This document shows, piece after piece, positions 14,401-22,751 of a stretch of 24,712 bases of DNA (position 1 is the first letter of the stretch; every line of letters begins with the position of its first letter). Source of the stretch: Chloroflexota bacterium (lineage in GTDB: Bacteria; Chloroflexota; Anaerolineae; B4-G1); the NCBI GenBank assembly GCA_024232355.1, contig JAAEPW010000708.1, positions 1 to 24,712 of the forward strand. The letters run 5' to 3'. The position numbers and the translations under genes were made by a program. The notes below the pieces were generated by a model, which was not told the origin of the DNA, did not search any database, and saw only the letters and a program-made list of their open reading frames with translations.

Positions 14401-17400
14401 AGCTTTTCCGGCTCAATCTACATTTATGAGAAAGGGGCCACCTGGGCCGCGGCTAGCGAGACAAAAGTGACAGCCAGCGATGCGGCTGCCGGTGCCCGCT
14501 TTGGCATCTCTGTTAACATCTGGGGTGATGCACTTGTGGTGGGGGCCAATTCTGATAATGGTTCCGGTTCGGCTTATGTGTATAAAAAGGGAGCGACCTG
14601 GGCCGCAGCCGATGAGACAAAATTAACGGCCAGTGACGTGGCTGGAGGGGACAGTTTTGGAAGTTCTGTTAGCATCAGTGGCGATACGCTGGCGATTGGC
14701 TCGCCCAAGGATGCTGACCGCGGTCTCAATTCCGGTTCGGCTTATGTGTATGTCCCTGTTCCAGATCTAGGTCTGCTCAAATCGGTCAACCCAACAACAA
14801 CTTGGCCGGGTGAAATCGTTACCTACACCCTCACTTTTTCTAATGCGGGCAGTGCCACAGCTCAGAACGTGATCATCACCGATTTTATACCCAGTAGCGT
14901 CACAGCCCAAGATGTCATCAGCAGTGGAACCGTGTTAATTACCCGCACCACCAACCCGACCAGCGAACTATTTGCCATTTCGGACATGGCCCCCAACCAG
15001 GGCGGCGTCATTACCATCACGGCCCAGGTTAGCAGTAGCTTGAGCAGCCGCACCACCTTTACCAACACGGCCGAAATCAATAGCGTCTCCCAGGATTTTC
15101 AAGCTGGTAATAATCGCAGTTCTGCTAGCGTCCTGGCGCCCGAAGCCCAGTTGATTATTGATAAACGAGTCAACAATCCTACACCTGATCCGGGCCAAAC
15201 TATCACCTATACCCTGGTGGTCACCAACACTGGACCGGACTCGGCCAGTGGGTTGGTTATCAGTGACACCCTGCCCTCTAGTGTGACCTACAAGAGCCAG
15301 ACGTCAACCGGCGGCGGCAGCTATGATCAAAATACCGGCCTCTGGAGCGATTTTGGCAGTCCCCTAGACCCAGGTCAAACGTATGTTTTGACCCTGACCG
15401 CGAGCGTGAGCGACAGCGCGTTCGGCCAAGAGATTGTCAATACGGCCGTTATCAGTGCGGCCCAAGTCATTGACGCCGCGGCCGGTAATACGGCCAGCGT
15501 AACTGTGACCGTCAGGTCGGCTGATCTATCCTTGAGCAAGGGCATCAATATCAGCAACCCCTCTGAAAACCAGACCGTGACTTACACCATTACCGTCAGC
15601 AATATTGGGCCGGATGACACCAGTGGGGTTGTAGTCAGCGATACCCTGCCAGTCGGCGTTACCTTTGTCTCCTCCAGCACCAGCAAGGGCACTTGGTCTC
15701 CGCCAGCCTGGTTTATCGGCGATCTGGCCCAGGGAGCCTTGGAAATCTTAACCCTGACGGTTCGCATCAACCAGGGTACGGCCACCCAGAGCATCACCAA
15801 CACGGCCAGCGTGTCCAACTCGACTGTGCCCGACCCGGTTATCAGCAACAACACCGCCGCGGTCACCTTAACTGTCAAACAAGAGGCTGATTTGGAACTG
15901 GACAAGCGAGTCAGTCGGGCTGACCCTAGACAAGGGGAGATCATCACCTACACCTTGACCCTGACCAACCATGGACCACATATAGTCAGCAGCGTACTTG
16001 TTAGCGATGTGCTTCCGGTGGGCGTCACCTTTGTAAGCAGTGCCGGCCAGGGTAACTATAATGCTGTGAATGGTACCTGGGCCTTGACTGATACCCGGGC
16101 CTTGACTGGCACCTTAGCCTTGACTGGCACCTTGGTAGTTCCACCAGAAGTGTATAGTCTAACCATCCAGGCCGAGGTTGATTTGGGCACGGCTGGTCAA
16201 ATCATCACCAACACGGCCAGCGTGTCCAACTCGACTCTGTTCGACCCGGTTATCGGCAACAACACCGCCGCGGTCACCCTAACTGTCAAAAAAGAGGCTG
16301 ATCTGGAACTGAGCAAGCGAGTCAACCGGGCTGACCCCAAAGAAGGGGAAATCATCACCTACACCCTGACCTTGACCAACCATGGACCACATATAGTCAG
16401 CAGCGTACTTGTTAGTGATGTGCTTCCGGTGGGCGTCACCTTTGTAAGCAGTGCCGACCAGGGTAACTATAATGCCGCGAATGGTACTTGGACCTTGACT
16501 GGCACCGTAGCTCCGCCGGAGGTGTATAGTCTAACCATCCAGGCCGAGGTTGATTTGGGCACGGCTGGCCAAATCATCACCAACACGGCCAGCGTTAGCA
16601 CAGCTTCCGAGGACGATTCGGTGCCCGGCAATAACAGTGATAGCGCGGCTATTACGGTTCAACAGGCCGATTTGGCTGTGGCTAAGGTTGTGGCTGGACC
16701 AGGTGTCGGACCGGCTCAGAGCATCCAGGTTTATGCCACCAACCTGGTGACCTATACCATCATTGTCACCAACACAGGACCGGACAGCTTACCTGCGGGT
16801 AGTGTGGTCAGCGACACTTTGCCCTCCAGCCTGATCTTGGGGGGGAGTTCGATTTTCAGCGGCACAGCCAACATCAACGACAATATCATTCATTGGGAGC
16901 TGCCCCAACTGGGTCTGAACGAGGTGGTCAGCTTGACTGTCACGGCTACGGTCAAGGCAGGCACGGACGGGCAAACTATCCTTAATACAGCGGTTATCAG
17001 CTCGGCCACTCAAGGTGACGCCAATACACTCAACAACAGGGCTGTGGCAACTCTGACCGTAGCCAGCTTTGATCTGGTCATCAGTAAGCAGGCGGTACGA
17101 GATAATGAGCAAGGGACCAATGGAGTCATAACCTATACGCTCATAGTTGTGAACCAGGGCGCGATGGCTGCACCTGGGGCTATCATCTCTGATACTGTCC
17201 CAAGCCCACAAATAACGGCCTTTAGCAATTGGGATTGTGCTGCTTTTGGTGGGGCCAGTTGTAACGCCACCAATGGAACGGGGTCCCTGCTCCAGACTGT
17301 CGGGCTTTTCCCTGTTGGCGGCCAATTGGTCTATACCATCACCGCCGCGCTGATCAGTGCCGATGCAATAGTGATCAACACGGCCACCGTCACCAGTCTC

Positions 17401-17508
17401 AACGGTCTGGGTGATACCGACACGAGCAATAATAGTAGCACCCACGTCAGCCAGTCAACTAGATATACGTGCTACTTGCCTATTATTGTCAAGAATGGGG
17501 CGCCTTGA
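11464..17508 (+). CDS. Giant exported surface protein: 14 FG-GAP repeats plus 7 DUF11 repeats
   Basis: From the ATG at 11464 the product is 2014 aa. GGAG at 11453 and the promoter just upstream favour this over the in-frame ATG at 11347. A hydrophobic segment at about residues 44-70 ends in a signal-peptidase-like AQAA. After a region of about 260 residues come 14 FG-GAP/integrin-type repeats (about 335-1098; consensus FGxSVSISGDTLVVGSPxDD then GSAYVYEKGATW). Fourteen would build two seven-bladed propellers. Seven DUF11 repeats follow (starts near 14767, 15154, 15520, 15890, 16300, 16669 and 17068). The C-terminus ends in YLPIIVKN, resembling tails of other Chloroflexota secreted proteins. 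It is probably an adhesin or sheath-type protein and heads a cluster of four exported proteins. Confidence 0.85.
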   Translation: MQTVTKFVAAETNPQAKNRPVADLSLGQQSLSGQSIPKLWFGNEGRQLGLTIIRLLAVLSLSLTLLWILIAVTLPTAQAAGSSLIQPSADSRLTHPAQPDKVQVSQEAMAQQSIPNQSQSNVDTLPPGMTADDWATIVGRIEADAYSLGPLGANGYQAFNHTHDLRFSFAPAGVRVLPSNSPAEASSWQVNLSLSHYGYGQQLQAVPAAEMVVTDNRIEYRRDNLIEWYVNNSQGLEQGFTLDRPPARRANIDDPLHLVMALDTVLTPKLSTSGQKIDFIDSRGQAQFSYAHLYVYDATHRKLAAHLVLQAPSRVVIVIDDREAVYPLTVDPTIYGETKLAPALDTTAGNFGQAVAIDGTTAVVGAPGDFNTLGGDASQGAVYVFEFSGSWIQTAKLMASDGAGGDKFGTSVSISGDTIVVGAPFDADAGTSTGSAYVYEKGATWATATETKLTASDAAGNSAFGISVSINGDALVVGANYNSGTGAAYVYEKGATWAAASETKLTASNAANGNQFGISVSISDDTLVVGSPFDDDVGNNFGSAYIYEKGATWVVITQTKRLTASVGANNNAAFGTSVSISGDTIVAGAIGSGGRGAAYVYEKGATWAVFTETRLTAGDGANGDRFGQSVSISGDTLVVASPFDDDAGSTSGSAYIYERGATWAVFTETKLTASDAAEQDRFGNSVSISGDTAIAGAIFKFSGTAYMYAKGGGWSSGSASQVAKLLPDGNVGNSNDFFGASISISGDTLVVGAPGDINGITETGAVYVYVKGDTWATASETRLTASDGTSLDDFGHSVSISGTTLVVGSPNDDDAGLNSGSVYVYEKGATWATATETKLTASDATNGDKFGYSVSIDGDRLVVGAYLDGSGSAYVYEKGASWAAASEAKLTPGDGAANDRFGSSVGISGNTVVVGSPWDDDAGSSSGSAYVYEKGATWAVVTETKVTAGDHAAGDEFGYSVSISGDTVVVGSNKDDDAGSFSGSIYIYEKGATWAAASETKVTASDAAAGARFGISVNIWGDALVVGANSDNGSGSAYVYKKGATWAAADETKLTASDVAGGDSFGSSVSISGDTLAIGSPKDADRGLNSGSAYVYVPVPDLGLLKSVNPTTTWPGEIVTYTLTFSNAGSATAQNVIITDFIPSSVTAQDVISSGTVLITRTTNPTSELFAISDMAPNQGGVITITAQVSSSLSSRTTFTNTAEINSVSQDFQAGNNRSSASVLAPEAQLIIDKRVNNPTPDPGQTITYTLVVTNTGPDSASGLVISDTLPSSVTYKSQTSTGGGSYDQNTGLWSDFGSPLDPGQTYVLTLTASVSDSAFGQEIVNTAVISAAQVIDAAAGNTASVTVTVRSADLSLSKGINISNPSENQTVTYTITVSNIGPDDTSGVVVSDTLPVGVTFVSSSTSKGTWSPPAWFIGDLAQGALEILTLTVRINQGTATQSITNTASVSNSTVPDPVISNNTAAVTLTVKQEADLELDKRVSRADPRQGEIITYTLTLTNHGPHIVSSVLVSDVLPVGVTFVSSAGQGNYNAVNGTWALTDTRALTGTLALTGTLVVPPEVYSLTIQAEVDLGTAGQIITNTASVSNSTLFDPVIGNNTAAVTLTVKKEADLELSKRVNRADPKEGEIITYTLTLTNHGPHIVSSVLVSDVLPVGVTFVSSADQGNYNAANGTWTLTGTVAPPEVYSLTIQAEVDLGTAGQIITNTASVSTASEDDSVPGNNSDSAAITVQQADLAVAKVVAGPGVGPAQSIQVYATNLVTYTIIVTNTGPDSLPAGSVVSDTLPSSLILGGSSIFSGTANINDNIIHWELPQLGLNEVVSLTVTATVKAGTDGQTILNTAVISSATQGDANTLNNRAVATLTVASFDLVISKQAVRDNEQGTNGVITYTLIVVNQGAMAAPGAIISDTVPSPQITAFSNWDCAAFGGASCNATNGTGSLLQTVGLFPVGGQLVYTITAALISADAIVINTATVTSLNGLGDTDTSNNSSTHVSQSTRYTCYLPIIVKNGAP
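15886..16668 (+). repeat. Tandem DNA-level duplication of a DUF11 module (411-bp period)
   Basis: The segment starting at 15886 recurs at 16297 with long identical stretches, so these two DUF11 modules arose by recent duplication or are kept alike by gene conversion. The first copy has an extra stretch near 16081-16135 made of short tandem repeats of CTTGACTGGCACC-like sequence, a slippage product that adds about a dozen residues. Confidence 0.7.
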
Positions 17509-17552
17509 AAAATACGCGAGCGTTCAGTAGATAAATTATCAGGAGGATGCAG

Positions 17553-18473
17553 ATGAAAAAACGAACCATCATCATTATAGTAACCTCAATCGCCTTGAAT
17601 TTAATTTTGGCTTGGCAACTATTGTATGCTGGCAATACCGATTCGCCAGGCGTGCCATCCGCCACCAATTCATACACCGTGGAAGATATTTACCAACGCT
17701 TTAATGCCGGTACAGCGGGGGCACAAAGCACTTTTAGCGAACCTGGTGTTGCCGCCGGAACGGGCACCATGCACACCTTGAATGAAATAATGGGCGTGGC
17801 CCCGACGTTGGACAATACAAATGGGACTACGATAACTCAAGTGGCATCAGGTAAAACCTTTTGGGGCTTAACCAGCGGGCAGTGGGCTGTGCAAACGGGA
17901 ACATTGACTTCGGCTTGTTCGGTTGTTAATGTTACGGGTTACAATTTTGGGGTGCGTGTTACTGGAGATACGTATATAACCTCGACTGTCGACGGGGAAG
18001 ATGGCGAGTTACAAAATGGTGTTGCCTGGCCTAACCCACGGTTTACGGATAGTTGTGATGGTACGATAACTGACAATTTAACGGGGTTGGTTTGGCTGCA
18101 AGACGCCAATTGTTTTGGGACAACAACCTGGGCCACCGCTTTGAGCAGTGCCAACACCTTGGCCAGCGGGGCCTGTGGTTTAACTGATGGCTCGGTTGCC
18201 ACAGATTGGCGCTTGCCTAATGTGGAAGAGTTGGCCAGCTTGACTCATTTTGGCTTTGTGTCGCCGACCTTGCCCAACACAGCCGGAACAGGTCAATGGA
18301 CGGCGGGAGACCCCTTTGATAATGTTTCGTCAGGCTACTATTGGTCTGGCAGCCAGTCTTTCTATTCAGATGGGGCATGGAGTGTTAGTATGGGACAGGG
18401 CAATGTTGTTTTTACTTTCAAATCAGTCGGCGGTTCTACCCGGGTATGGCCGGTGCGGGATGGGGCTCCCTAG
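17553..18473 (+). CDS. Exported DUF1566/Lcl-type protein, copy 1
   Basis: From the ATG at 17553 the product is 306 aa. AGGAGG at 17541-17546 abuts the in-frame ATG at 17547 but is 6 nt from 17553, so 17553 is chosen. A signal peptide or N-terminal anchor (IIIIVTSIALNLILAWQLL) is followed by a region with YTVEDIYQRF and GTMHTLNEIMG. A DUF1566/Lcl_C domain (about residues 150-306) follows, with the family marks LTGLVWLQDANC, DWRLPNVEEL, YYWSG and final VWPVRDG. Lcl_C domains have a C-type-lectin-like fold and are found on secreted binding proteins. It lies 44 bp after the giant gene and next to a paralogue, so it is probably co-expressed. The ligand is unknown. Confidence 0.8.
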   Translation: MKKRTIIIIVTSIALNLILAWQLLYAGNTDSPGVPSATNSYTVEDIYQRFNAGTAGAQSTFSEPGVAAGTGTMHTLNEIMGVAPTLDNTNGTTITQVASGKTFWGLTSGQWAVQTGTLTSACSVVNVTGYNFGVRVTGDTYITSTVDGEDGELQNGVAWPNPRFTDSCDGTITDNLTGLVWLQDANCFGTTTWATALSSANTLASGACGLTDGSVATDWRLPNVEELASLTHFGFVSPTLPNTAGTGQWTAGDPFDNVSSGYYWSGSQSFYSDGAWSVSMGQGNVVFTFKSVGGSTRVWPVRDGAP

Positions 18474-18530
18474 TATTACTTGATAGCTATGACAAGCTGT
18501 ATCCAAACGTAATTGAACAGGAGAGAACAG

Positions 18531-19451
18531 ATGAAAATAAAAGTCAGGATTATTATTGCTGCCTCAGTTATCTTGAATCTAATTCTAGTGTGGCAGATAT
18601 ATGCCGGTAATACAGATTCACCGGCTGAACCTGGGGCAACCAATTCGTACACCCTGGAAGACATTTACCAGCGCCTGGATGATGGCACAGCCGGCGCCCA
18701 AAGCACCTTTACCGAACCTGGTGTCGCCCCCGGAACAGGAACTATGCACACCCTGAATGACATTATGGGCCTGGCCCCCACGCTGGACGATACAGATGGG
18801 GCCACAACGACCCACGTCATAAGCGGGACAACCTTTTGGGGATTAAACAGTACACAGTGGGGTTTACAAACGGGAACATTGGTGGCGAGCGGCCCTACAA
18901 TTATTATGATTGCGGCCACTGGGGCTACACGTGAGACAGGGGCTGCAACTGATGGGGTTGGTGGAAATAGGGATGATTTTGAGCTAACTACGGGCATCAG
19001 TTGGCCCAACCCACGCTTTACCATTGCCGCCACTGGCATCGTAACAGACAACCTGACAGGGCTAATCTGGTTACGTGATGCCAATTGTTCGTATTTTACC
19101 GCAGTTGATTGGCAGACACAGATGGCCGAAGTCAACAACTTGGCCAGCGGCACATGTAGTTTAACTGACAGCTCAATTGCCGGAGATTGGCGGATGCCCA
19201 ATGTCAACGAGTTGGCGACCCTGACTGATTTTGGCTTTGATGATCCGGCCGTGCCTAACACAGCCGGAACAGGTCAATGGACGCAGGGAAACCCCTTTAA
19301 TAATATCATCTCTTCTGGCCAATACTGGACAAGTACCGACTATGCCGGCAATCCGGGAGCGCAGAAATGGGTTATCAATATGCGTGGGGGTTTCAGGAAT
19401 TTTACCGGTGTAACCGGCAACCACAAGGTGTGGCCTGTACGTGGGCCGTAA
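18531..19451 (+). CDS. Exported DUF1566/Lcl-type protein, copy 2
   Basis: From the ATG at 18531 the product is 306 aa. AGGAGA at 18519-18524 is 6 nt upstream, while the open frame begins at a weaker TTG at 18513. The layout is the same as in the preceding paralogue: hydrophobic export signal, NTDSPAEPGATNSYTLEDIY, GTMHTLNDIMGLAPTLDD, and a C-terminal Lcl_C domain (LTGLIWLRDANC, DWRMPNVNEL, YWTSTDYAG, VWPVRGP). The N-terminal halves are far more alike than the last 45 residues, which form the presumed ligand face. It clearly arose by tandem duplication. It lies 57 bp after copy 1 and belongs to the same cluster. Confidence 0.8.
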   Translation: MKIKVRIIIAASVILNLILVWQIYAGNTDSPAEPGATNSYTLEDIYQRLDDGTAGAQSTFTEPGVAPGTGTMHTLNDIMGLAPTLDDTDGATTTHVISGTTFWGLNSTQWGLQTGTLVASGPTIIMIAATGATRETGAATDGVGGNRDDFELTTGISWPNPRFTIAATGIVTDNLTGLIWLRDANCSYFTAVDWQTQMAEVNNLASGTCSLTDSSIAGDWRMPNVNELATLTDFGFDDPAVPNTAGTGQWTQGNPFNNIISSGQYWTSTDYAGNPGAQKWVINMRGGFRNFTGVTGNHKVWPVRGP

Positions 19452-19504
19452 TCATAGACATTAGCGGAAAAACGAGTTGGGCTTTCGCATAAAGAGGCCT
19501 ATCT

Positions 19505-19534
19505 CTCATTTCCAAACAAAAGTATGGAAATGAG
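19505..19534. repeat. 10-bp perfect hairpin in the 19452-19654 spacer
   Basis: CTCATTTCCA at 19505-19514 pairs with TGGAAATGAG at 19525-19534 across 10 nt. There is no T-tract, so it is a weak terminator or an mRNA-processing or stability hairpin between the DUF1566 genes and the last large gene. Confidence 0.5.
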
Positions 19535-19543
19535 GTTGGCAAA

Positions 19544-19580
19544 TGTCATTCTGAGCGGAGGAACGGAGTAAAGTATCTCC
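19544..19580. repeat. Possible dispersed intergenic repeat (GTCATTCTGAGCG type)
   Basis: The spacer contains GTCATTCTGAGCGGAGGAAC followed shortly by GAGTAAAGTATCTCC. This resembles the widespread intergenic repeat family beginning GTCATTCTGAGCG and ending GAATCTC that I recall from several environmental phyla. Only one copy is in the window, so assignment rests on recall of the motif. Confidence 0.35.
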
Positions 19581-19654
19581 AGGTTGTTGGGGCAGGAAAC
19601 CCTGTGATCCTCAGAGTGATATAACGGAGTCTATTTACATAGGAGCATTAAATT

Positions 19655-22600
19655 ATGACCAGAAAAGTTATTACCCCACTGGCACAAATTGTCCTTGTTG
19701 TTGGCATAGTTTTTGGCTTGATCCAAGTACTGCAAGCAGCTAACATAGACCCGACCGATAAATGGGCTTGGGGAACCAACATCGGCTGGATTAACTTTGG
19801 CCCTACCCATGGGGGTGGGGTAACGGTGTACGATGACCATCTGGAAGGTTATGTGTGGGCCGAAAATGTGGGCTGGATTCGGTTAGGGACGTATACCGGC
19901 GGCGGCTCTCATGACTACCTCAACACGAACAGCACCAACTATGGCGTTAATCACGATGGGGCAGGTAACTTGGAAGGTTATGCCTGGGGAACCAACATCG
20001 GCTGGATTAATTTCAACCCTGCTCACAATCAGGTGACGATTGATTTAGGCAGTGGCTCTTTTGACGGCTACGCCTGGGCCGAAAACGTGGGCTGGATCCA
20101 CTTTAAAAACGTCGCGCCGGCGTATAACGTGGTGGTCAATTTTTCTAGTTCACCCAGTTTAGGCATCAACAAAACGGTCATGCCCGGTTCCACTATCCCC
20201 GGACAACCTATCACATATACCCTGACCTTTTCCAACACAAGTGCCACTATTGCCAGTGGCATAGTCATCACCGATATTATACCTATCAGCGTGACCAACA
20301 CCAGTGTGATTAGCAGTGGGGTAGCCATTACCCAAACCAATGTGGGGGTCTTGGCCTACACCTGGCGGGTGCAAGATATGGCCCTAAACGATACCGGCAT
20401 CATCACTATTAGCGGCGTGTTGAGTTCAAGCTTGCCCCCAGGCTCCTCCTTCATAAACACGGCAATCATCACAACGACATCGGGCGAGGTCGATACAACT
20501 AACAACGTTGCCACCGCCACCCTGACTGTTAGTGGGGCTGATTTGCGAGTTGGCAAATCGGTCACACCCATCTTACCCTTGGAAGGAGATACCATCACCT
20601 ACACCATTGTGGTCACCAATATCGCCGGTAATCCTTCAAGCAATGTCGTCATTAGCGATGTCTTGCCTACGGGGATCATGTATGGCGGATTGGTTTCGGG
20701 TTCACCCTCGCAGGGCAATTATACCTCAGGTTCCATCGGGGTATGGAGCGGCATCACGGTGACGCTTAACTCAACCGCCTCGCTGGTCTTTACGGCAACG
20801 GTTAATGGCGGTACAGGGGGTAACACGCTAATCAATACTACAGGTATCAGCAACACCAGCACCTGGGATCCAGACACCTCCAACAACTATGATTCAGCCA
20901 GCGTCACGGTGGCTGTCCTTGAAGCTGACTTGCGAATTGGCAAATCGGTCACACCCGTCTGGCCCATGGAAGGGGATACCATCACCTACACCATTGTGGT
21001 CACCAATATCGCCGGTAATTCTTCAAGCACTGTCGTCATTAGCGATGTCTTGCCTACGGGGATCACGTATGGCGGGTTGGTCCCGGGTTCACCCTCACAG
21101 GGCAGTTATACCGCAGGTTCCACCGGGGTATGGAGCGGCATCACGGTGACACTTCACTCAACCGCCTCGCTGGTCTTTACGGCAACGGTTGATGGTGGTA
21201 CGGAGGGTAGCATACTGGTCAATACAGCGGGTATCAGCAACACCGGCACCGGGGATCCCAACATCTCCAACAACTATGATTCAGCCAGCGTCACGGTCGT
21301 GGGCGATGGCACGTTGGACATTGCCAAGAGCTTTGAGGACCTGAGCGGCGCGCCGCTCAAGGTGGGCGATGAACTGCTGTACACCATCGTGGTCACCAAC
21401 CTGCTAAACTCTGTGCACCCCGGCGTGGTCATCACCGACGCCATCCCGGTCAACACGACCTACGTGCCCGGCTCGGCCAACGTAAGCCAGGGCAGCGTCT
21501 CTGGGCCAGACCCGCTGGTGGCCGACGTCGGCACAATGGCGGGCAGCGGCAGCGCCACACTTGCCTTCCGCGTCAGCGTGGATAGCAGCGCGTTGGGCCA
21601 GGTGATAACAAACAGCGCCCAGGCCGATAGCCCCGTGCAAGAGCCTCCGCTAGAAGTCGGCCCCATCCAGGCGCCCGAAACCGGCGTGGTGCAACCTTTT
21701 GGCAACCCGCCCACCATCAGCAACATCCCGAACCAGACCACGGCGATGAATGTACCCATCACCGTATACTTTGGCATAGGCGATACAGAGACCCCGGCGG
21801 ACGCGCTGACCCTCACGGTCGAGTCTTCGAACCCGCTCCTAGCGCCGCTGGCAAACATCAGCTTGGGTGGCAGCGGCGAGAACCGTAGCATCACCATCAC
21901 GCCTACCACAGCCATCACCGGGAGCAGCGACATCACCATCACGGTTGACGACGGGGCATATACGGCCAGCGAGAGCTTTACGCTCTATGTCGGCGTGAGC
22001 GCCCCGCCGGATGCTGTGAACGACATACGCATTGTGCCCGAGGGCATAGCCAGCACCATCGCCGTCATGGACAACGACTATGACCCCGATGGCGATGCGA
22101 TAACCGTGACAATGGTCGGCGCGGCAGCGCATGGCACGCTTTCTACGAACGGCTCTACTGTCACCTATACGCCCACGCAGGGCTTTATAGGCAGTGATAG
22201 CTTTACCTATACCATCAGCGATGGCGTGTTCTTTGACACGGCGCTGGTGAGCGTAGAGGTGTGGCCGGTGACAGACCTGGCCGTCAACCAGAATATCAAA
22301 GAGGACATTAGCTATTCCATCTTTACCCTGGTAGCGCGCAACCTGGGGGATCGTCCCGCAGGCGGCGCCATCATTTCCGACACCTTTCCGGCTGGCATCA
22401 CGGGCATCACATGGACATGCGCCAGCGCCAATGCAACCTGCACTGCCAGTGGTTCTGGCAATGTTTTTAGCGACACATTGACTAGTTTTCCCAGTGGCGG
22501 TGTGGTCACATATACTGTCTTTGGCACTGTGCCTGCAGGCAGGGTACTGTCCAACACCGTCGCCTTGATGCCTCCGCCAGGTGTCTTTGACTTGGATATG

Positions 22601-22675
22601 GGTAACAATATCGCAACCAAGTTTACCAGATACCGCATCATCTTGCCACTCACCTTCAAGAATTACGGAGGATAG
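19655..22675 (+). CDS. Exported surface protein: GW-type repeats, DUF11 repeats and cadherin-like domains
   Basis: The product is 1006 aa. AGGAG at 19641-19645 is 9 nt from the ATG. A signal peptide (IVLVVGIVFGLIQVLQAA) is followed by four GYAWxxNIGWINF-type repeats (about residues 30-155) and four DUF11 repeats starting near residues 167, 296, 425 and 551. A beta-sandwich region (about 682-780, PPTISNIPNQTT) and a cadherin/Big-type repeat (about 784-868, VMDNDYDPDGDAITVTMVG, GSDSFTYTISDG) come next, then a last DUF11-like module. The C-terminus RYRIILPLTFKNYGG matches the tail of the giant protein, suggesting the same export or anchoring route. A terminator lies 38 bp downstream. It is probably an adhesive or structural surface protein. 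Confidence 0.85.
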   Translation: MTRKVITPLAQIVLVVGIVFGLIQVLQAANIDPTDKWAWGTNIGWINFGPTHGGGVTVYDDHLEGYVWAENVGWIRLGTYTGGGSHDYLNTNSTNYGVNHDGAGNLEGYAWGTNIGWINFNPAHNQVTIDLGSGSFDGYAWAENVGWIHFKNVAPAYNVVVNFSSSPSLGINKTVMPGSTIPGQPITYTLTFSNTSATIASGIVITDIIPISVTNTSVISSGVAITQTNVGVLAYTWRVQDMALNDTGIITISGVLSSSLPPGSSFINTAIITTTSGEVDTTNNVATATLTVSGADLRVGKSVTPILPLEGDTITYTIVVTNIAGNPSSNVVISDVLPTGIMYGGLVSGSPSQGNYTSGSIGVWSGITVTLNSTASLVFTATVNGGTGGNTLINTTGISNTSTWDPDTSNNYDSASVTVAVLEADLRIGKSVTPVWPMEGDTITYTIVVTNIAGNSSSTVVISDVLPTGITYGGLVPGSPSQGSYTAGSTGVWSGITVTLHSTASLVFTATVDGGTEGSILVNTAGISNTGTGDPNISNNYDSASVTVVGDGTLDIAKSFEDLSGAPLKVGDELLYTIVVTNLLNSVHPGVVITDAIPVNTTYVPGSANVSQGSVSGPDPLVADVGTMAGSGSATLAFRVSVDSSALGQVITNSAQADSPVQEPPLEVGPIQAPETGVVQPFGNPPTISNIPNQTTAMNVPITVYFGIGDTETPADALTLTVESSNPLLAPLANISLGGSGENRSITITPTTAITGSSDITITVDDGAYTASESFTLYVGVSAPPDAVNDIRIVPEGIASTIAVMDNDYDPDGDAITVTMVGAAAHGTLSTNGSTVTYTPTQGFIGSDSFTYTISDGVFFDTALVSVEVWPVTDLAVNQNIKEDISYSIFTLVARNLGDRPAGGAIISDTFPAGITGITWTCASANATCTASGSGNVFSDTLTSFPSGGVVTYTVFGTVPAGRVLSNTVALMPPPGVFDLDMGNNIATKFTRYRIILPLTFKNYGG
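20537..21303 (+). repeat. Tandem DNA-level duplication of a DUF11 module (387-bp period)
   Basis: The segment starting at 20537 recurs at 20924. Long blocks are identical, including GGCAAATCGGTCACACCC and ACCATCACCTACACCATTGT, and differences are mostly single bases. This indicates a recent duplication or ongoing homogenisation of adjacent modules in the 1006-aa protein. Confidence 0.75.
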
Positions 22676-22713
22676 AGCAGTAATGGCTTGGTGAAATAAT
22701 CATCCACCGAGAC

Positions 22714-22751
22714 AAGCCCCCAGCGTTTTTAACAGATGCTGGGGGCTTTTT
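22714..22751 (+). terminator. Strong intrinsic terminator of the surface-protein cluster
   Basis: AAGCCCCCAGC (22714-22724) pairs perfectly with GCTGGGGGCTT (22738-22748) around a 13-nt loop and runs into five T's (22747-22751). It lies 38 bp after the stop of the 1006-aa gene. Confidence 0.9.
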
